From positions 1-10,915 of the forward strand of contig JAHFJQ010000027.1 of assembly GCA_023245755.1 (NCBI GenBank): DNA of 10,915 bases. The letters run 5' to 3'. Below the pieces are notes generated by a model. That model had not been told where the DNA came from and ran no database searches. It saw nothing but the letters and a program-made list of their open reading frames with translations. Of this stretch, positions 1 to 5,706 are shown piece after piece; the stretch's first letter is position 1; each line of letters begins with the position of its first letter. The DNA comes from an archaeon. Lineage in GTDB: Archaea > Nanobdellota > Nanobdellia > SCGC-AAA011-G17 > GW2011-AR17. The position numbers and the translations under genes are program-made.

Positions 1-1
1 A

Positions 2-442
2 GGGGCAAATTACAAAGTCATGAACGCAGAGAAACTGACCTTTAAAGACTCTTTTTTTCAAGCAGTCATTGCTATTGATGTACTTGAACATGTAAAGAAA
101 CCAGAAAATGCAATAAAAGAAATTTCACGCGTTCTAAAAAAAGATGGACTCTTCATCATGGTGACTCCAAATGTAGATGCACAAAGTAGAAGGGAACGTG
201 GAAAAGATTGGTTTGCCTACAAAGATGAAACCCACATCTCTATCCTTCCAAAAGAACAATGGTTAGATCTTCTGCGAGAAAACGACCTTGAAATAAGCAA
301 AGTGGGAAGTATTGATATGTTTGACCTTCCCTATCATGCAAAGATATTCAAAGGGCTTAATTTTCTTTCTTACGTTTCTAGTTGCCCAATACGAAAAAGC
401 GAATGGGGAGATAATCTTTGTATTATCGCAAAGAAAAATTAA
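2..442 (+). CDS. SAM-dependent methyltransferase, class I (5'-truncated)
   Basis: C-terminal part of a class I (Rossmann-fold) S-adenosylmethionine methyltransferase of the Methyltransf_11/UbiE-like group. The frame is open to the left window edge, so the N-terminus and the glycine-rich SAM-binding motif I lie outside; the ATG at 20 is internal. What is visible starts near the acidic-loop region (NAEKLTFKDSFF). It is followed by the strand and motif around AIDVLEHVKKP, the helix AIKEISRVLKKDG and the strand LFIMVTPN, the usual order after motif I in this family. A THISILPKEQW segment then precedes a C-terminal alpha/beta part. The substrate cannot be told from this fragment; such proteins act on small molecules, lipids, sugars or proteins. 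It is the only plus-strand gene, and its TAA overlaps the stop of the convergent purA by 4 bases. Family is confident, function unknown. Confidence 0.88.
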   Translation, partial: GANYKVMNAEKLTFKDSFFQAVIAIDVLEHVKKPENAIKEISRVLKKDGLFIMVTPNVDAQSRRERGKDWFAYKDETHISILPKEQWLDLLRENDLEISKVGSIDMFDLPYHAKIFKGLNFLSYVSSCPIRKSEWGDNLCIIAKKN

Positions 443-1722
443 ATATAAGAAATATACGCTGAACTATTTTGTCCAAAACAAACTTGTGAAATAGGAACAC
501 CAGTTTCTTCTTGAATCATTTCTAGATAGGCACGTAAACCTGGATGGGGTATACGACTAATCCCATTTTCAAATTGTAGTCGATAACCCATTTCATCCAT
601 TTCAGGCCATCCTCTCATAGTTCTAAAGATAGGAATTTTAGTATCATACCCTAAAACAGGAATCTCATCTCTTCCTTCATAATGTATAGCAACAGGAATT
701 TCATCCATACCTCCAAGTATATCAAGCTTGGTAAGAGCAAGACTCGTAAAGCCAGAGGTCCGTGCTGCGTATCTAACCATAGGAACATCAAACCACCCTA
801 CTCTTCGTGCTCTACCGGTCGTCGTTCCAAATTCTCCTCCTTTCTGACGAAGAGTCTCTGCAAAATCACCCAGAATCTCTGTAATAAAGGGCCCATTGCC
901 TACACGAGTAGTATATGCTTTTGCAACACCAATAACATGTCGGACCTGGCCCACAGGAAAGAGTCCCAGCCCATTAAGAAATCCAGGAGCACCAGTACCT
1001 GAAGACGTACCACGTGGATAATAAGGACTATCAACATCAATCATTTCTGCTTGTGCGCATTCTCCAACCACATCCTTGCCTTCACGAAGTAAACCGTCCA
1101 CAGCAACAGAAACATCTCCAAGGCTAGAAACAAGAAAGCCAGATCTATCAATTGTAGCTTTTATCCCAGAAAGATACTCCTCAAGTAAAGAATTTTTATC
1201 TCTTGTAAGAGAAGCAAAAGCAACTCTCTCAGAATAAAGATAAGCCATGTGCATAACACGATCAGCATCTGTAAATATATCAGCAAGCCGTATACCTGTA
1301 CGTTCATGTTTTGATGCATAGACAGGAGCAACCCCTCTTCCAGTAGATCCAGCTGCTGAACTTCCATTTGCTCTTTCATTAAGACCATCAAGATGAATAT
1401 GCCAAGGCATGATCACATGTGCACGAGGATCTATCATTAAGCAAGGGTCTATACCTCTGCTCTGTAAGCCTTCAATCTCACCAACAAGCACATCCAGATT
1501 AATTGCCATACCTCTACCAAGAAATCCCTTTTTTCCAGCAAGCACAGCAGAAGGAACAAGATGCAGTTTATAGATTTGACCTTCATGCATAATAGTATGC
1601 CCAGCATTATTTGCACCTTGTGCTCGTATACCTGCGACATAAGAATCTAATAGAGCCAAATTATGCACATTTCTACCTTTCCCCTCATCTCCAAATTGTG
1701 CACCAACAACAATATCTAACAT
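439..1722 (-). CDS. purA: Adenylosuccinate synthetase (IMP to adenylosuccinate, AMP synthesis)
   Basis: Cytosolic enzyme joining IMP and aspartate with GTP to give adenylosuccinate, the first step from IMP to AMP. At 427 residues it has bacterial/eukaryotic length rather than the roughly 340 of many archaeal forms. Visible motifs: GAQFGDEGKG (7-16) with catalytic Asp12, NNAGHT (38-43) with catalytic His42, GSTGRG (125-130), AYTTRVGNGPF (269-279), EFGTTTGRARRVGWFD (297-312) and the guanine-binding TKLD (331-334). The usual FEGAQG is changed to GECAQA, and the usual C-terminal GPDR is GQNS. The ATG at 1722 is chosen. A TTG directly before it (1725) would add one Met and sits at the same distance from the TATA box as the other leaderless starts here, so it cannot be excluded. 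Monocistronic, convergent with the methyltransferase. Confident for family, slightly less for full activity. Confidence 0.95.
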   Translation of the reverse strand: MLDIVVGAQFGDEGKGRNVHNLALLDSYVAGIRAQGANNAGHTIMHEGQIYKLHLVPSAVLAGKKGFLGRGMAINLDVLVGEIEGLQSRGIDPCLMIDPRAHVIMPWHIHLDGLNERANGSSAAGSTGRGVAPVYASKHERTGIRLADIFTDADRVMHMAYLYSERVAFASLTRDKNSLLEEYLSGIKATIDRSGFLVSSLGDVSVAVDGLLREGKDVVGECAQAEMIDVDSPYYPRGTSSGTGAPGFLNGLGLFPVGQVRHVIGVAKAYTTRVGNGPFITEILGDFAETLRQKGGEFGTTTGRARRVGWFDVPMVRYAARTSGFTSLALTKLDILGGMDEIPVAIHYEGRDEIPVLGYDTKIPIFRTMRGWPEMDEMGYRLQFENGISRIPHPGLRAYLEMIQEETGVPISQVCFGQNSSAYISYI

Positions 1723-1747
1723 CAAAAGCAGAAAACAGAAAGCTCCA

Positions 1748-1757
1748 TTTATAAATA
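1748..1757 (-). promoter_or_regulatory. TATA box of purA
   Basis: On the minus strand this reads TATTTATAAA, preceded by a purine-containing BRE-like TGAAAT. Its centre is about 30 bases upstream of the ATG at 1722 and 27 from the TTG at 1725, so the mRNA should have no leader or one of about 3 bases. It sits in the 50-base gap between the 114-residue secreted protein and purA, giving purA its own promoter. Confidence 0.7.
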
Positions 1758-1772
1758 TTTCAGGAGTGAAAA

Positions 1773-2117
1773 CTATACGTTAGCATAGAGCACAAAATCT
1801 AGTAATCTCTGCCAAGACTGTTTTGCTTCTACAGGAGCAAAAGAAAGACAAGAACTCCCAGAACAAATATCTGTATGCTGTCTTTCTTCAACCGCAAATA
1901 AATTCCAAGAAAGTTCTCTACTTTGAGGAAGAAGATTTGCAGGAGAATCTGGAACAGAAACAACCATTTCTTGTGTGCATGTTCTCTGTATACAAGAATA
2001 TCCTCCACCTAAAGAAAGATCACATTGCATATTTTCAGAACAAGGAACAGAAAGGCTTGCAGAAGTAAAAGTAAGAGTTAAAAGCAAAGTAAAAACTAAC
2101 GCAACCTCTATTTTCAT
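1773..2117 (-). CDS. Small secreted cysteine-rich protein, unknown function
   Basis: 114 residues, family not recognised. Residues 1-21 are a clear Sec signal peptide (MKIEVALVFTLLLTLTFTSA), which predicts export. The mature part has four closely spaced cysteines in PCSENMQC...YSCIQRTC (residues about 25-47) and two more in CSGSSC (about 85-90). This is an even number, compatible with three disulfides in a small knotted domain followed by an aromatic C-terminal helix (SWQRLLDFVLYANV). The ATG at 2117 is fixed by a TATA box 27 bases upstream, which implies a leaderless transcript. It has its own promoter and ends 50 bases before purA. It lies downstream of the pilus genes and another exported protein, so a surface role is plausible but rests only on neighbourhood. 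Confidence 0.75.
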   Translation of the reverse strand: MKIEVALVFTLLLTLTFTSASLSVPCSENMQCDLSLGGGYSCIQRTCTQEMVVSVPDSPANLLPQSRELSWNLFAVEERQHTDICSGSSCLSFAPVEAKQSWQRLLDFVLYANV

Positions 2118-2139
2118 AAGAACCTATAAAGAAACAGCT

Positions 2140-2148
2140 TTTATAAAT
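2140..2148 (-). promoter_or_regulatory. TATA box of the 114-residue secreted protein gene
   Basis: Minus-strand ATTTATAAA, centred 27 bases before the ATG at 2117. The spacing fits transcription starting at or next to the start codon (leaderless). No Shine-Dalgarno sequence is present between box and start. Confidence 0.7.
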
Positions 2149-2164
2149 GTTACTCAAGAATATT

Positions 2165-2180
2165 CAAAAAAGAAAAAAGG
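2165..2180 (-). terminator. T-rich terminator after the 240-residue surface protein
   Basis: Immediately after the stop at 2182 the minus strand reads CC, then T6-C-T6, then GAATA. Archaeal termination typically occurs on such oligo-T tracts without needing a hairpin, and none is obvious here. The same 13-base T6CT6 core occurs after the pilin gene. Confidence 0.6.
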
Positions 2181-2181
2181 C

Positions 2182-2904
2182 CTAAATCGCCAATGCTTGG
2201 AACGTTATGGTAAAAGTCTTTGCCCCAGCAGTTGCATCCTTAGGAATACTCAATTTAGCCCAGATATTTATAGAATCTGAAGCATCTGAAAAATCAAGAG
2301 CATCACAAATACCTAAAGTCACATTTTGGTTTTGTTGCAAAATGTTCTCAAACCCATTAGTTAAGGCATTTGCAGAGCATGAACCTCCTTCATCATTTTC
2401 AGAAAAAAGAGCAACAGCTGCACTTGATGTGAGAGGACATCCATTAGGCGAAGGTACCCCACAAAAGAGCTGTTCAGCATCCTGTTGATTTCCATACGCA
2501 CTCACATTCACTTTCACAGATCCATTATTTCCAAGAATAAACCCATTTAAAGCTCCTAAGGAGTTAGAAGTGTTAATCCAGCAAGAAGGATTTGCTCTCT
2601 GATCATTTGTACCAGCACCACCATAGGTCTTATTAGAATCTAAAATAGAAACACCCGTTGTACAAGAAGCATTATAATATCCTTGACCAAGATCAATGTT
2701 TGAGTCTGTCATAATGATTCCTGCAGTCCCAGACTGTGTTAAGGTAACTGTGGATGAACTATCCGTCACTCTCCCGGTAACAGACAATACTGGTACATCT
2801 ACCCAAGAGAGGAGAACATAATTGAGTACGACCCCTCCAATGGAAAAGACAATAGCTAATATTAGTAAGAGAACTATTGTAGAGTCTGTTTGATTTTTAT
2901 TCAT
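2182..2904 (-). CDS. Membrane-anchored, sequon- and cysteine-rich surface protein
   Basis: 240 residues, no named family recognised. A short polar start (MNKNQTDST) leads into one hydrophobic segment at about 10-33 (IVLLLILAIVFSIGGVVLNY), probably an uncleaved anchor. The large outer part is rich in Ser, Thr, Gly and Asn. It ends in a beta-rich stretch (PKDATAGAKTFTITFQALAI) that resembles the closing strand of immunoglobulin-like surface domains. It has six cysteines (three possible disulfides) and at least six N-glycosylation sequons (NAS, NKT, NTS, NGS, NVS, NVT). The N-terminus lacks the KG-Q cleavage site and Glu5 of a class III pilin, so it is not an ordinary pilin. It lies 37 bases behind the major pilin with no good TATA box or Shine-Dalgarno of its own, so it probably depends on read-through from the pilin promoter. 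An adhesin or pilus-associated role is inference. Confidence 0.75.
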   Translation of the reverse strand: MNKNQTDSTIVLLLILAIVFSIGGVVLNYVLLSWVDVPVLSVTGRVTDSSSTVTLTQSGTAGIIMTDSNIDLGQGYYNASCTTGVSILDSNKTYGGAGTNDQRANPSCWINTSNSLGALNGFILGNNGSVKVNVSAYGNQQDAEQLFCGVPSPNGCPLTSSAAVALFSENDEGGSCSANALTNGFENILQQNQNVTLGICDALDFSDASDSINIWAKLSIPKDATAGAKTFTITFQALAI

Positions 2905-2920
2905 GTTTTACTCATATTAT

Positions 2921-2952
2921 AAAAAAGAAAAAAGAAAGTGCTTATGCAGCAC
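2921..2952 (-). terminator. Stem-loop plus T6CT6 tract after the pilin gene
   Basis: On the minus strand GTGCT (2952-2948), a 5-base loop and AGCAC (2942-2938) can pair. TTTC and T6-C-T6 follow down to 2921. The hairpin covers the pilin stop codon. Hairpin plus T tract looks like an intrinsic terminator, perhaps partial, since the next gene lacks a convincing promoter. Confidence 0.6.
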
Positions 2953-3397
2953 ACACTCCTGAAAGAGGAACTGTTCCTGTAAAGGTATAGTTAGCCCCAG
3001 TGGATAAATCAGAATACTGAATAATCACAGGAGTAAAATCAAAAGCATCACCTGAAGTAGTACACGCTTTCGCAACACTCGTAGTCTGAGTTGAACCTGG
3101 CGTTAAAGTAAACGTTGAACTCCCATTTATAGTTCCACCAACACTAATGTTTTGTATTCGAATACTTGTATCAAGATTATCTTTCATGGTAAGAGTCAAA
3201 ACATCTGTAGCAGCACTCACATAATAATTAGTGATCCCTACATCAGTAGTTCCCCAATACGCTTCAGATGCCTGTTTAGAAGATGCTTTTCCTATACCTG
3301 GAATTCCACCTAAAACACCAACAACTATGAGCGCAATAATAACAACAACAGCGAGAATAATTAAGTATTCTGTCGCACCTTGACCTCTTTTATTCAT
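2942..3397 (-). CDS. Class III signal peptide pilin (probable major subunit)
   Basis: Structural pilin of an archaeal type IV pilus-like filament. The N-terminus MNKRG-QGATEYLIIL matches the class III signal peptide. The prepilin peptidase (EppA/PibD type) would cut between Gly5 and Gln6, leaving Gln at +1 and the conserved Glu at +5. The hydrophobic assembly helix spans about residues 12-30 (IILAVVVIIALIVVGVLGG). The remainder is a Thr/Ser/Gly-rich, beta-type outer domain with two cysteines (VAKAC and SGVCAA near the end), perhaps one disulfide, and three sequons (NIS, NGS, NYT). At 151 residues it is a normal to slightly large pilin. It is the only gene here with its own TATA box, an untranslated leader and a perfect Shine-Dalgarno site, which argues for high expression. 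It lies downstream of the platform and ATPase genes. Signal class is confident; 'major' is inferred from expression signals. Confidence 0.93.
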   Translation of the reverse strand: MNKRGQGATEYLIILAVVVIIALIVVGVLGGIPGIGKASSKQASEAYWGTTDVGITNYYVSAATDVLTLTMKDNLDTSIRIQNISVGGTINGSSTFTLTPGSTQTTSVAKACTTSGDAFDFTPVIIQYSDLSTGANYTFTGTVPLSGVCAA

Positions 3398-3401
3398 AAC
3401 G

Positions 3402-3412
3402 TCACCTCCTCC
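3402..3412 (-). promoter_or_regulatory. Perfect Shine-Dalgarno site of the pilin gene
   Basis: Minus-strand GGAGGAGGTGA ends 4 bases before the ATG at 3397. It contains the full GGAGGTGA complement of the archaeal 16S rRNA tail. It is the strongest ribosome-binding site in the window and fixes the pilin start. Confidence 0.85.
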
Positions 3413-3441
3413 AATGACTAAAAGAAAGATAGAAAAACTAC

Positions 3442-3449
3442 TTTAAATA
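3442..3449 (-). promoter_or_regulatory. TATA box of the pilin gene
   Basis: Minus-strand TATTTAAA within GGAAAGTATTTAAAGTAG, with GGAAAG as a possible BRE. The centre is about 49 bases from the pilin ATG. This predicts transcription starting near 3420 and a leader of about 20 bases carrying the Shine-Dalgarno site, unlike the leaderless genes around it. Confidence 0.65.
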
Positions 3450-3453
3450 CTTT

Positions 3454-3466
3454 CCTCTAAAAGAGG
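3454..3466. repeat. Short inverted repeat at the end of the 103-residue gene
   Basis: CCTCT-AAA-AGAGG, a perfect 5-base inverted repeat with a 3-base loop. It covers the stop codon of the small exported protein and adjoins the BRE/TATA of the pilin. It could be a weak hairpin at the 3' end of that mRNA or an operator next to the pilin promoter; it may also be chance. Confidence 0.35.
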
Positions 3467-3768
3467 TTTTCTGAAGAATAATCTTCCAAGTACCAAATAT
3501 GAAGAGAGTAATACTTTGCAAAGAGCTTTTGGTAACTCAAAGAAGGGTATTTCTTCTGAAGCTGTTGAAGAAAATGAAACTCATACGTAAGGTCTTTTTC
3601 CTCAAGTTCATAACTTCTAGCTACAAGATCAGAACGAAAATGTTCATAGTCTAAATGTATAGAAGAATATGTAACAATAGTTGTTTGTTCATGAGCCAAA
3701 ACAAAACTCAAAGAAAGAGCGACAAGCAAAAGGACAAGGAGTCCAAAGAGAAGATATCTTTGTTTCAT
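3457..3768 (-). CDS. Small exported protein of unknown function between platform and pilin genes
   Basis: 103 residues, not recognised. Residues 1-26 form a signal peptide or anchor (MKQRYLLFGLL... ending LSFVLAHEQ). About 75 residues follow that are rich in Tyr, Leu, Glu, Lys and His with no cysteine (LEEKDLTYEFHFLQQLQKKY, SYQKLFAKYYSLHIWYLEDY), suggesting a compact helical domain outside the membrane. The ATG at 3768 is chosen over one at 3783 because the TATA box lies 28 bases upstream of 3768, the standard leaderless spacing in this window, and only about 13 from 3783. It has its own promoter and sits between the second platform gene and the pilin. It may therefore be a pilus accessory factor, but nothing in the sequence shows how it acts. 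Confidence 0.7.
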   Translation of the reverse strand: MKQRYLLFGLLVLLLVALSLSFVLAHEQTTIVTYSSIHLDYEHFRSDLVARSYELEEKDLTYEFHFLQQLQKKYPSLSYQKLFAKYYSLHIWYLEDYSSENLF

Positions 3769-3790
3769 AAAAACAAAAAACAAATTTCAA

Positions 3791-3802
3791 ATATTTAAAT
3801 AT
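3791..3802 (-). promoter_or_regulatory. TATA box of the 103-residue exported protein gene
   Basis: A perfect 12-base palindrome, ATATTTAAATAT, centred 28 bases before the ATG at 3768. It lies only two bases beyond the stop of the platform gene. It decides the start of the small gene. Confidence 0.65.
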
Positions 3803-3804
3803 TT

Positions 3805-4767
3805 TTATCCTAAAAAACCACTGACAAGAGAACGAAAACCAATAAAGAGGAGAACTGAGCCTACTGCAACAAAAGGAGCATATCGTAGGCCATACAAATA
3901 ATTCCCCGTCTTTATAACCCCAATAAGTGCAGATGCTAAGATAGAAGTAAGGATAAGAAAAATATACGCAATGTGCACAAAGAATGGCACCGTTATACCA
4001 ATAGTACCAACAAGAGTAGAATCACTTGCAACACCTGTGCTTGCTTGCAAACTTGTCATAACAGCAAGAAAATGAGCAGATATGGAAAATAACAACGGTG
4101 CCCCCAGAAGCACAGTAAAAAGAACAAACATAGAATACGTTCTTGTGCTAGAAATAAGTTCAGCTCGTAAGGTACGTACTTCAATAACCTCTCTTGCAAG
4201 ATCTTCTAACAGCTGGGAAAGTTTCCCTCCAGCCTTCAGTGAAGAAGCCAAAAGTTCCAAAGTTCGATGGAATAGTTCTGATGGGACACGCTCTTTAATC
4301 TGAAGAAGAACAAGAGTAAAACTTTCTGTACCTAGTGCCCTTGTCGTTGCATATTGCAGTTCCTCTTTCAAGGGCCCAAATTCATCTCGTAAAGAAAGCC
4401 GCATAGCCTGAAAAGGAGTCATACCCGCACGGACATTAGAAGCCATAAGCTGTAAGAAATCAGGCAAGGCCTGCTCTACTTTCTCTTTTCTCTCTTCACA
4501 TTTAAAGTATGCAAAAAGGTACACAAAGAACTGAATAAGAAAGAAGCCTAAAAAGCCAAAAAACAAAAATAACCAAGAAAAACTATGATGTAAAGAAAGA
4601 GGATACAGTATAAAAATCAAAAAAACAAGAAAAGAAAGAATAAAGCCTGAACCTAACCAATAACGCACACCAAAGGTATCTCCCCCATAGATGAGCAATT
4701 TTTCAAAACTATTTCTATAGCTTCTAGGATAAAGGGTACTAAAAAAATAATAGGCATGCTTTTTCAT
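3805..4767 (-). CDS. GspF/TadC-type pilus platform membrane protein (second)
   Basis: Inner platform of the pilus machine, the membrane protein through which the assembly ATPase drives pilin polymerisation. 320 residues. Transmembrane segments at about 37-56, 63-88, 211-233, 258-283 and 295-315 flank a cytoplasmic T2SSF domain (about 97-205). That domain shows the typical ALPDFLQLMASNVRAGMTPFQAM (100-122), FGPLKEEL and a second amphipathic helical stretch (ELLASSLKAGGKLSQLLEDL). It carries a single T2SSF repeat, as in the TadB/TadC and archaeal platform proteins, whereas bacterial GspF has two. The start ATG overlaps the stop of the first platform gene as TAATG with no Shine-Dalgarno, so translation probably depends on reinitiation. 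This couples the two platform proteins and suggests they form a heteromeric platform. Family is confident. Confidence 0.92.
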   Translation of the reverse strand: MKKHAYYFFSTLYPRSYRNSFEKLLIYGGDTFGVRYWLGSGFILSFLVFLIFILYPLSLHHSFSWLFLFFGFLGFFLIQFFVYLFAYFKCEERKEKVEQALPDFLQLMASNVRAGMTPFQAMRLSLRDEFGPLKEELQYATTRALGTESFTLVLLQIKERVPSELFHRTLELLASSLKAGGKLSQLLEDLAREVIEVRTLRAELISSTRTYSMFVLFTVLLGAPLLFSISAHFLAVMTSLQASTGVASDSTLVGTIGITVPFFVHIAYIFLILTSILASALIGVIKTGNYLYGLRYAPFVAVGSVLLFIGFRSLVSGFLG

Positions 4768-5654
4768 TAGAACTGAACAAAAGGCCTCCGTGATTTAATA
4801 AATCCTATAAGCACAATTTGCACAAAAACAGTAATCAAAAGAAAAGACACAAAACTCACAGGAGTAATTTGAAACCCAGCAAAACCACTCAAGATAACAA
4901 GCATCGTTGCTCCAAGTGTAGGGATAGCAACAGCAAAAAGCATATACAAAAGGCTCCAGAGATTAAGCTCTTGTGCATAATCTTTAATTCTAGATTTTTG
5001 TTCTCGGGAAAGGCTTTCAATAATAGTATTTAATGCTCCCTTCACACTTGCTCCAGCCCTCATTGTATTAATGAGTTGCCAAATAACTCTTCGTAAATAG
5101 GCACTACGGGTACGTTTTGCCATATTTTCTAAAGCTTTCTCAAGAGCTACCCCTCTATGCATGTCTTGAACCAGTAAAGTAAACTCCTTACTTACCAAAC
5201 CATACTCCTGTGTAGACACATGAACAAAAGCACTGTACAAAGAAACTCCTGAAGAAACCTGTAAAGAAATATCTTTTAACGCATAGATCAGTGATTTATC
5301 CACTTCTTCTGCTTTTTTTCCACCAATAACATGAGGATAACGAAGAAAAACAACAAGAAAAAGAAGAGTGAAAAGAACAAAAATTCCCACACTATATTCC
5401 ACAATTTGAAAAGTACTCTTCTGCTGAGAAAAAAGCAAAGCAAGAAAGAGGAAAGTGAAAAGAATAGAATAGAATAGACTGTGTAAGAATGCAAGCACAC
5501 TATACTCTTGTACTTTAAGAGCAGAATCCATTTCTTCAAGATCAGACTTTAGTCCAGAAGTAAAACGAGAAAAAAGAACACCAAGCCCTAATAAAAAACG
5601 AAAACGATGCAAAGTACTTTTTTCTGGTAAAAACATAAAAGGAACTTTTTGCAT
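4767..5654 (-). CDS. GspF/TadB-type pilus platform membrane protein (first)
   Basis: Partner platform protein of 295 residues. Transmembrane segments lie at about 53-75, 83-105, 232-257 and 265-287. One cytoplasmic T2SSF domain (about 115-225) contains SLIYALKDISLQVSSGVSLY and the second helical half with LINTMRAGASVKGALNTIIE. The pairing of two different single-domain platform proteins is characteristic of Tad and the archaeal Epd pili, unlike the archaellum with one ArlJ. The ATG at 5654 is supported by a TATA box 27 bases upstream (leaderless); a Met at residue 7 is an alternative. It has its own promoter 52 bases after the ATPase gene and is coupled by a one-base overlap to the next platform gene. 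Length and architecture are normal. Confidence 0.9.
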   Translation of the reverse strand: MQKVPFMFLPEKSTLHRFRFLLGLGVLFSRFTSGLKSDLEEMDSALKVQEYSVLAFLHSLFYSILFTFLFLALLFSQQKSTFQIVEYSVGIFVLFTLLFLVVFLRYPHVIGGKKAEEVDKSLIYALKDISLQVSSGVSLYSAFVHVSTQEYGLVSKEFTLLVQDMHRGVALEKALENMAKRTRSAYLRRVIWQLINTMRAGASVKGALNTIIESLSREQKSRIKDYAQELNLWSLLYMLFAVAIPTLGATMLVILSGFAGFQITPVSFVSFLLITVFVQIVLIGFIKSRRPFVQF

Positions 5655-5675
5655 AGAGCTTTGATACCACTAGGC

Positions 5676-5685
5676 TTAATAAAAA
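5676..5685 (-). promoter_or_regulatory. TATA box of the platform operon
   Basis: Minus-strand TTTTTATTAA preceded by a BRE-like TTCGAAA, centred 27 bases before the ATG at 5654. The match is weaker than the other boxes, but spacing and location in a 52-base gap fit. Confidence 0.55.
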
Positions 5686-5706
5686 TTTCGAAGAAAGCAC
5701 AAACGT

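Noticed and set aside
439..1722. Possible phage-type PurZ (2-aminoadenylosuccinate synthetase)
   Set aside because: PurZ replaces the catalytic Asp of GDEGKG, whereas here Asp12 is present. No phage genes are nearby, so adenylosuccinate synthetase is preferred.
1823..2280. Two plus-strand open frames opposite the secreted proteins
   Set aside because: Lys/Gln-rich translations without domains; the opposite strand has signal peptides, promoters and terminators that fit real genes.
3454..3470. Plus-strand hairpin plus TTTT as a terminator
   Set aside because: No plus-strand gene precedes it. The short inverted repeat is better read as a minor element at a minus-strand gene end, or as chance.
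3769..3783. Upstream ATG at 3783 for the small exported protein
   Set aside because: It would lie only about 13 bases from the TATA box centre. The ATG at 3768 has the leaderless spacing seen elsewhere and gives a cleaner signal peptide.
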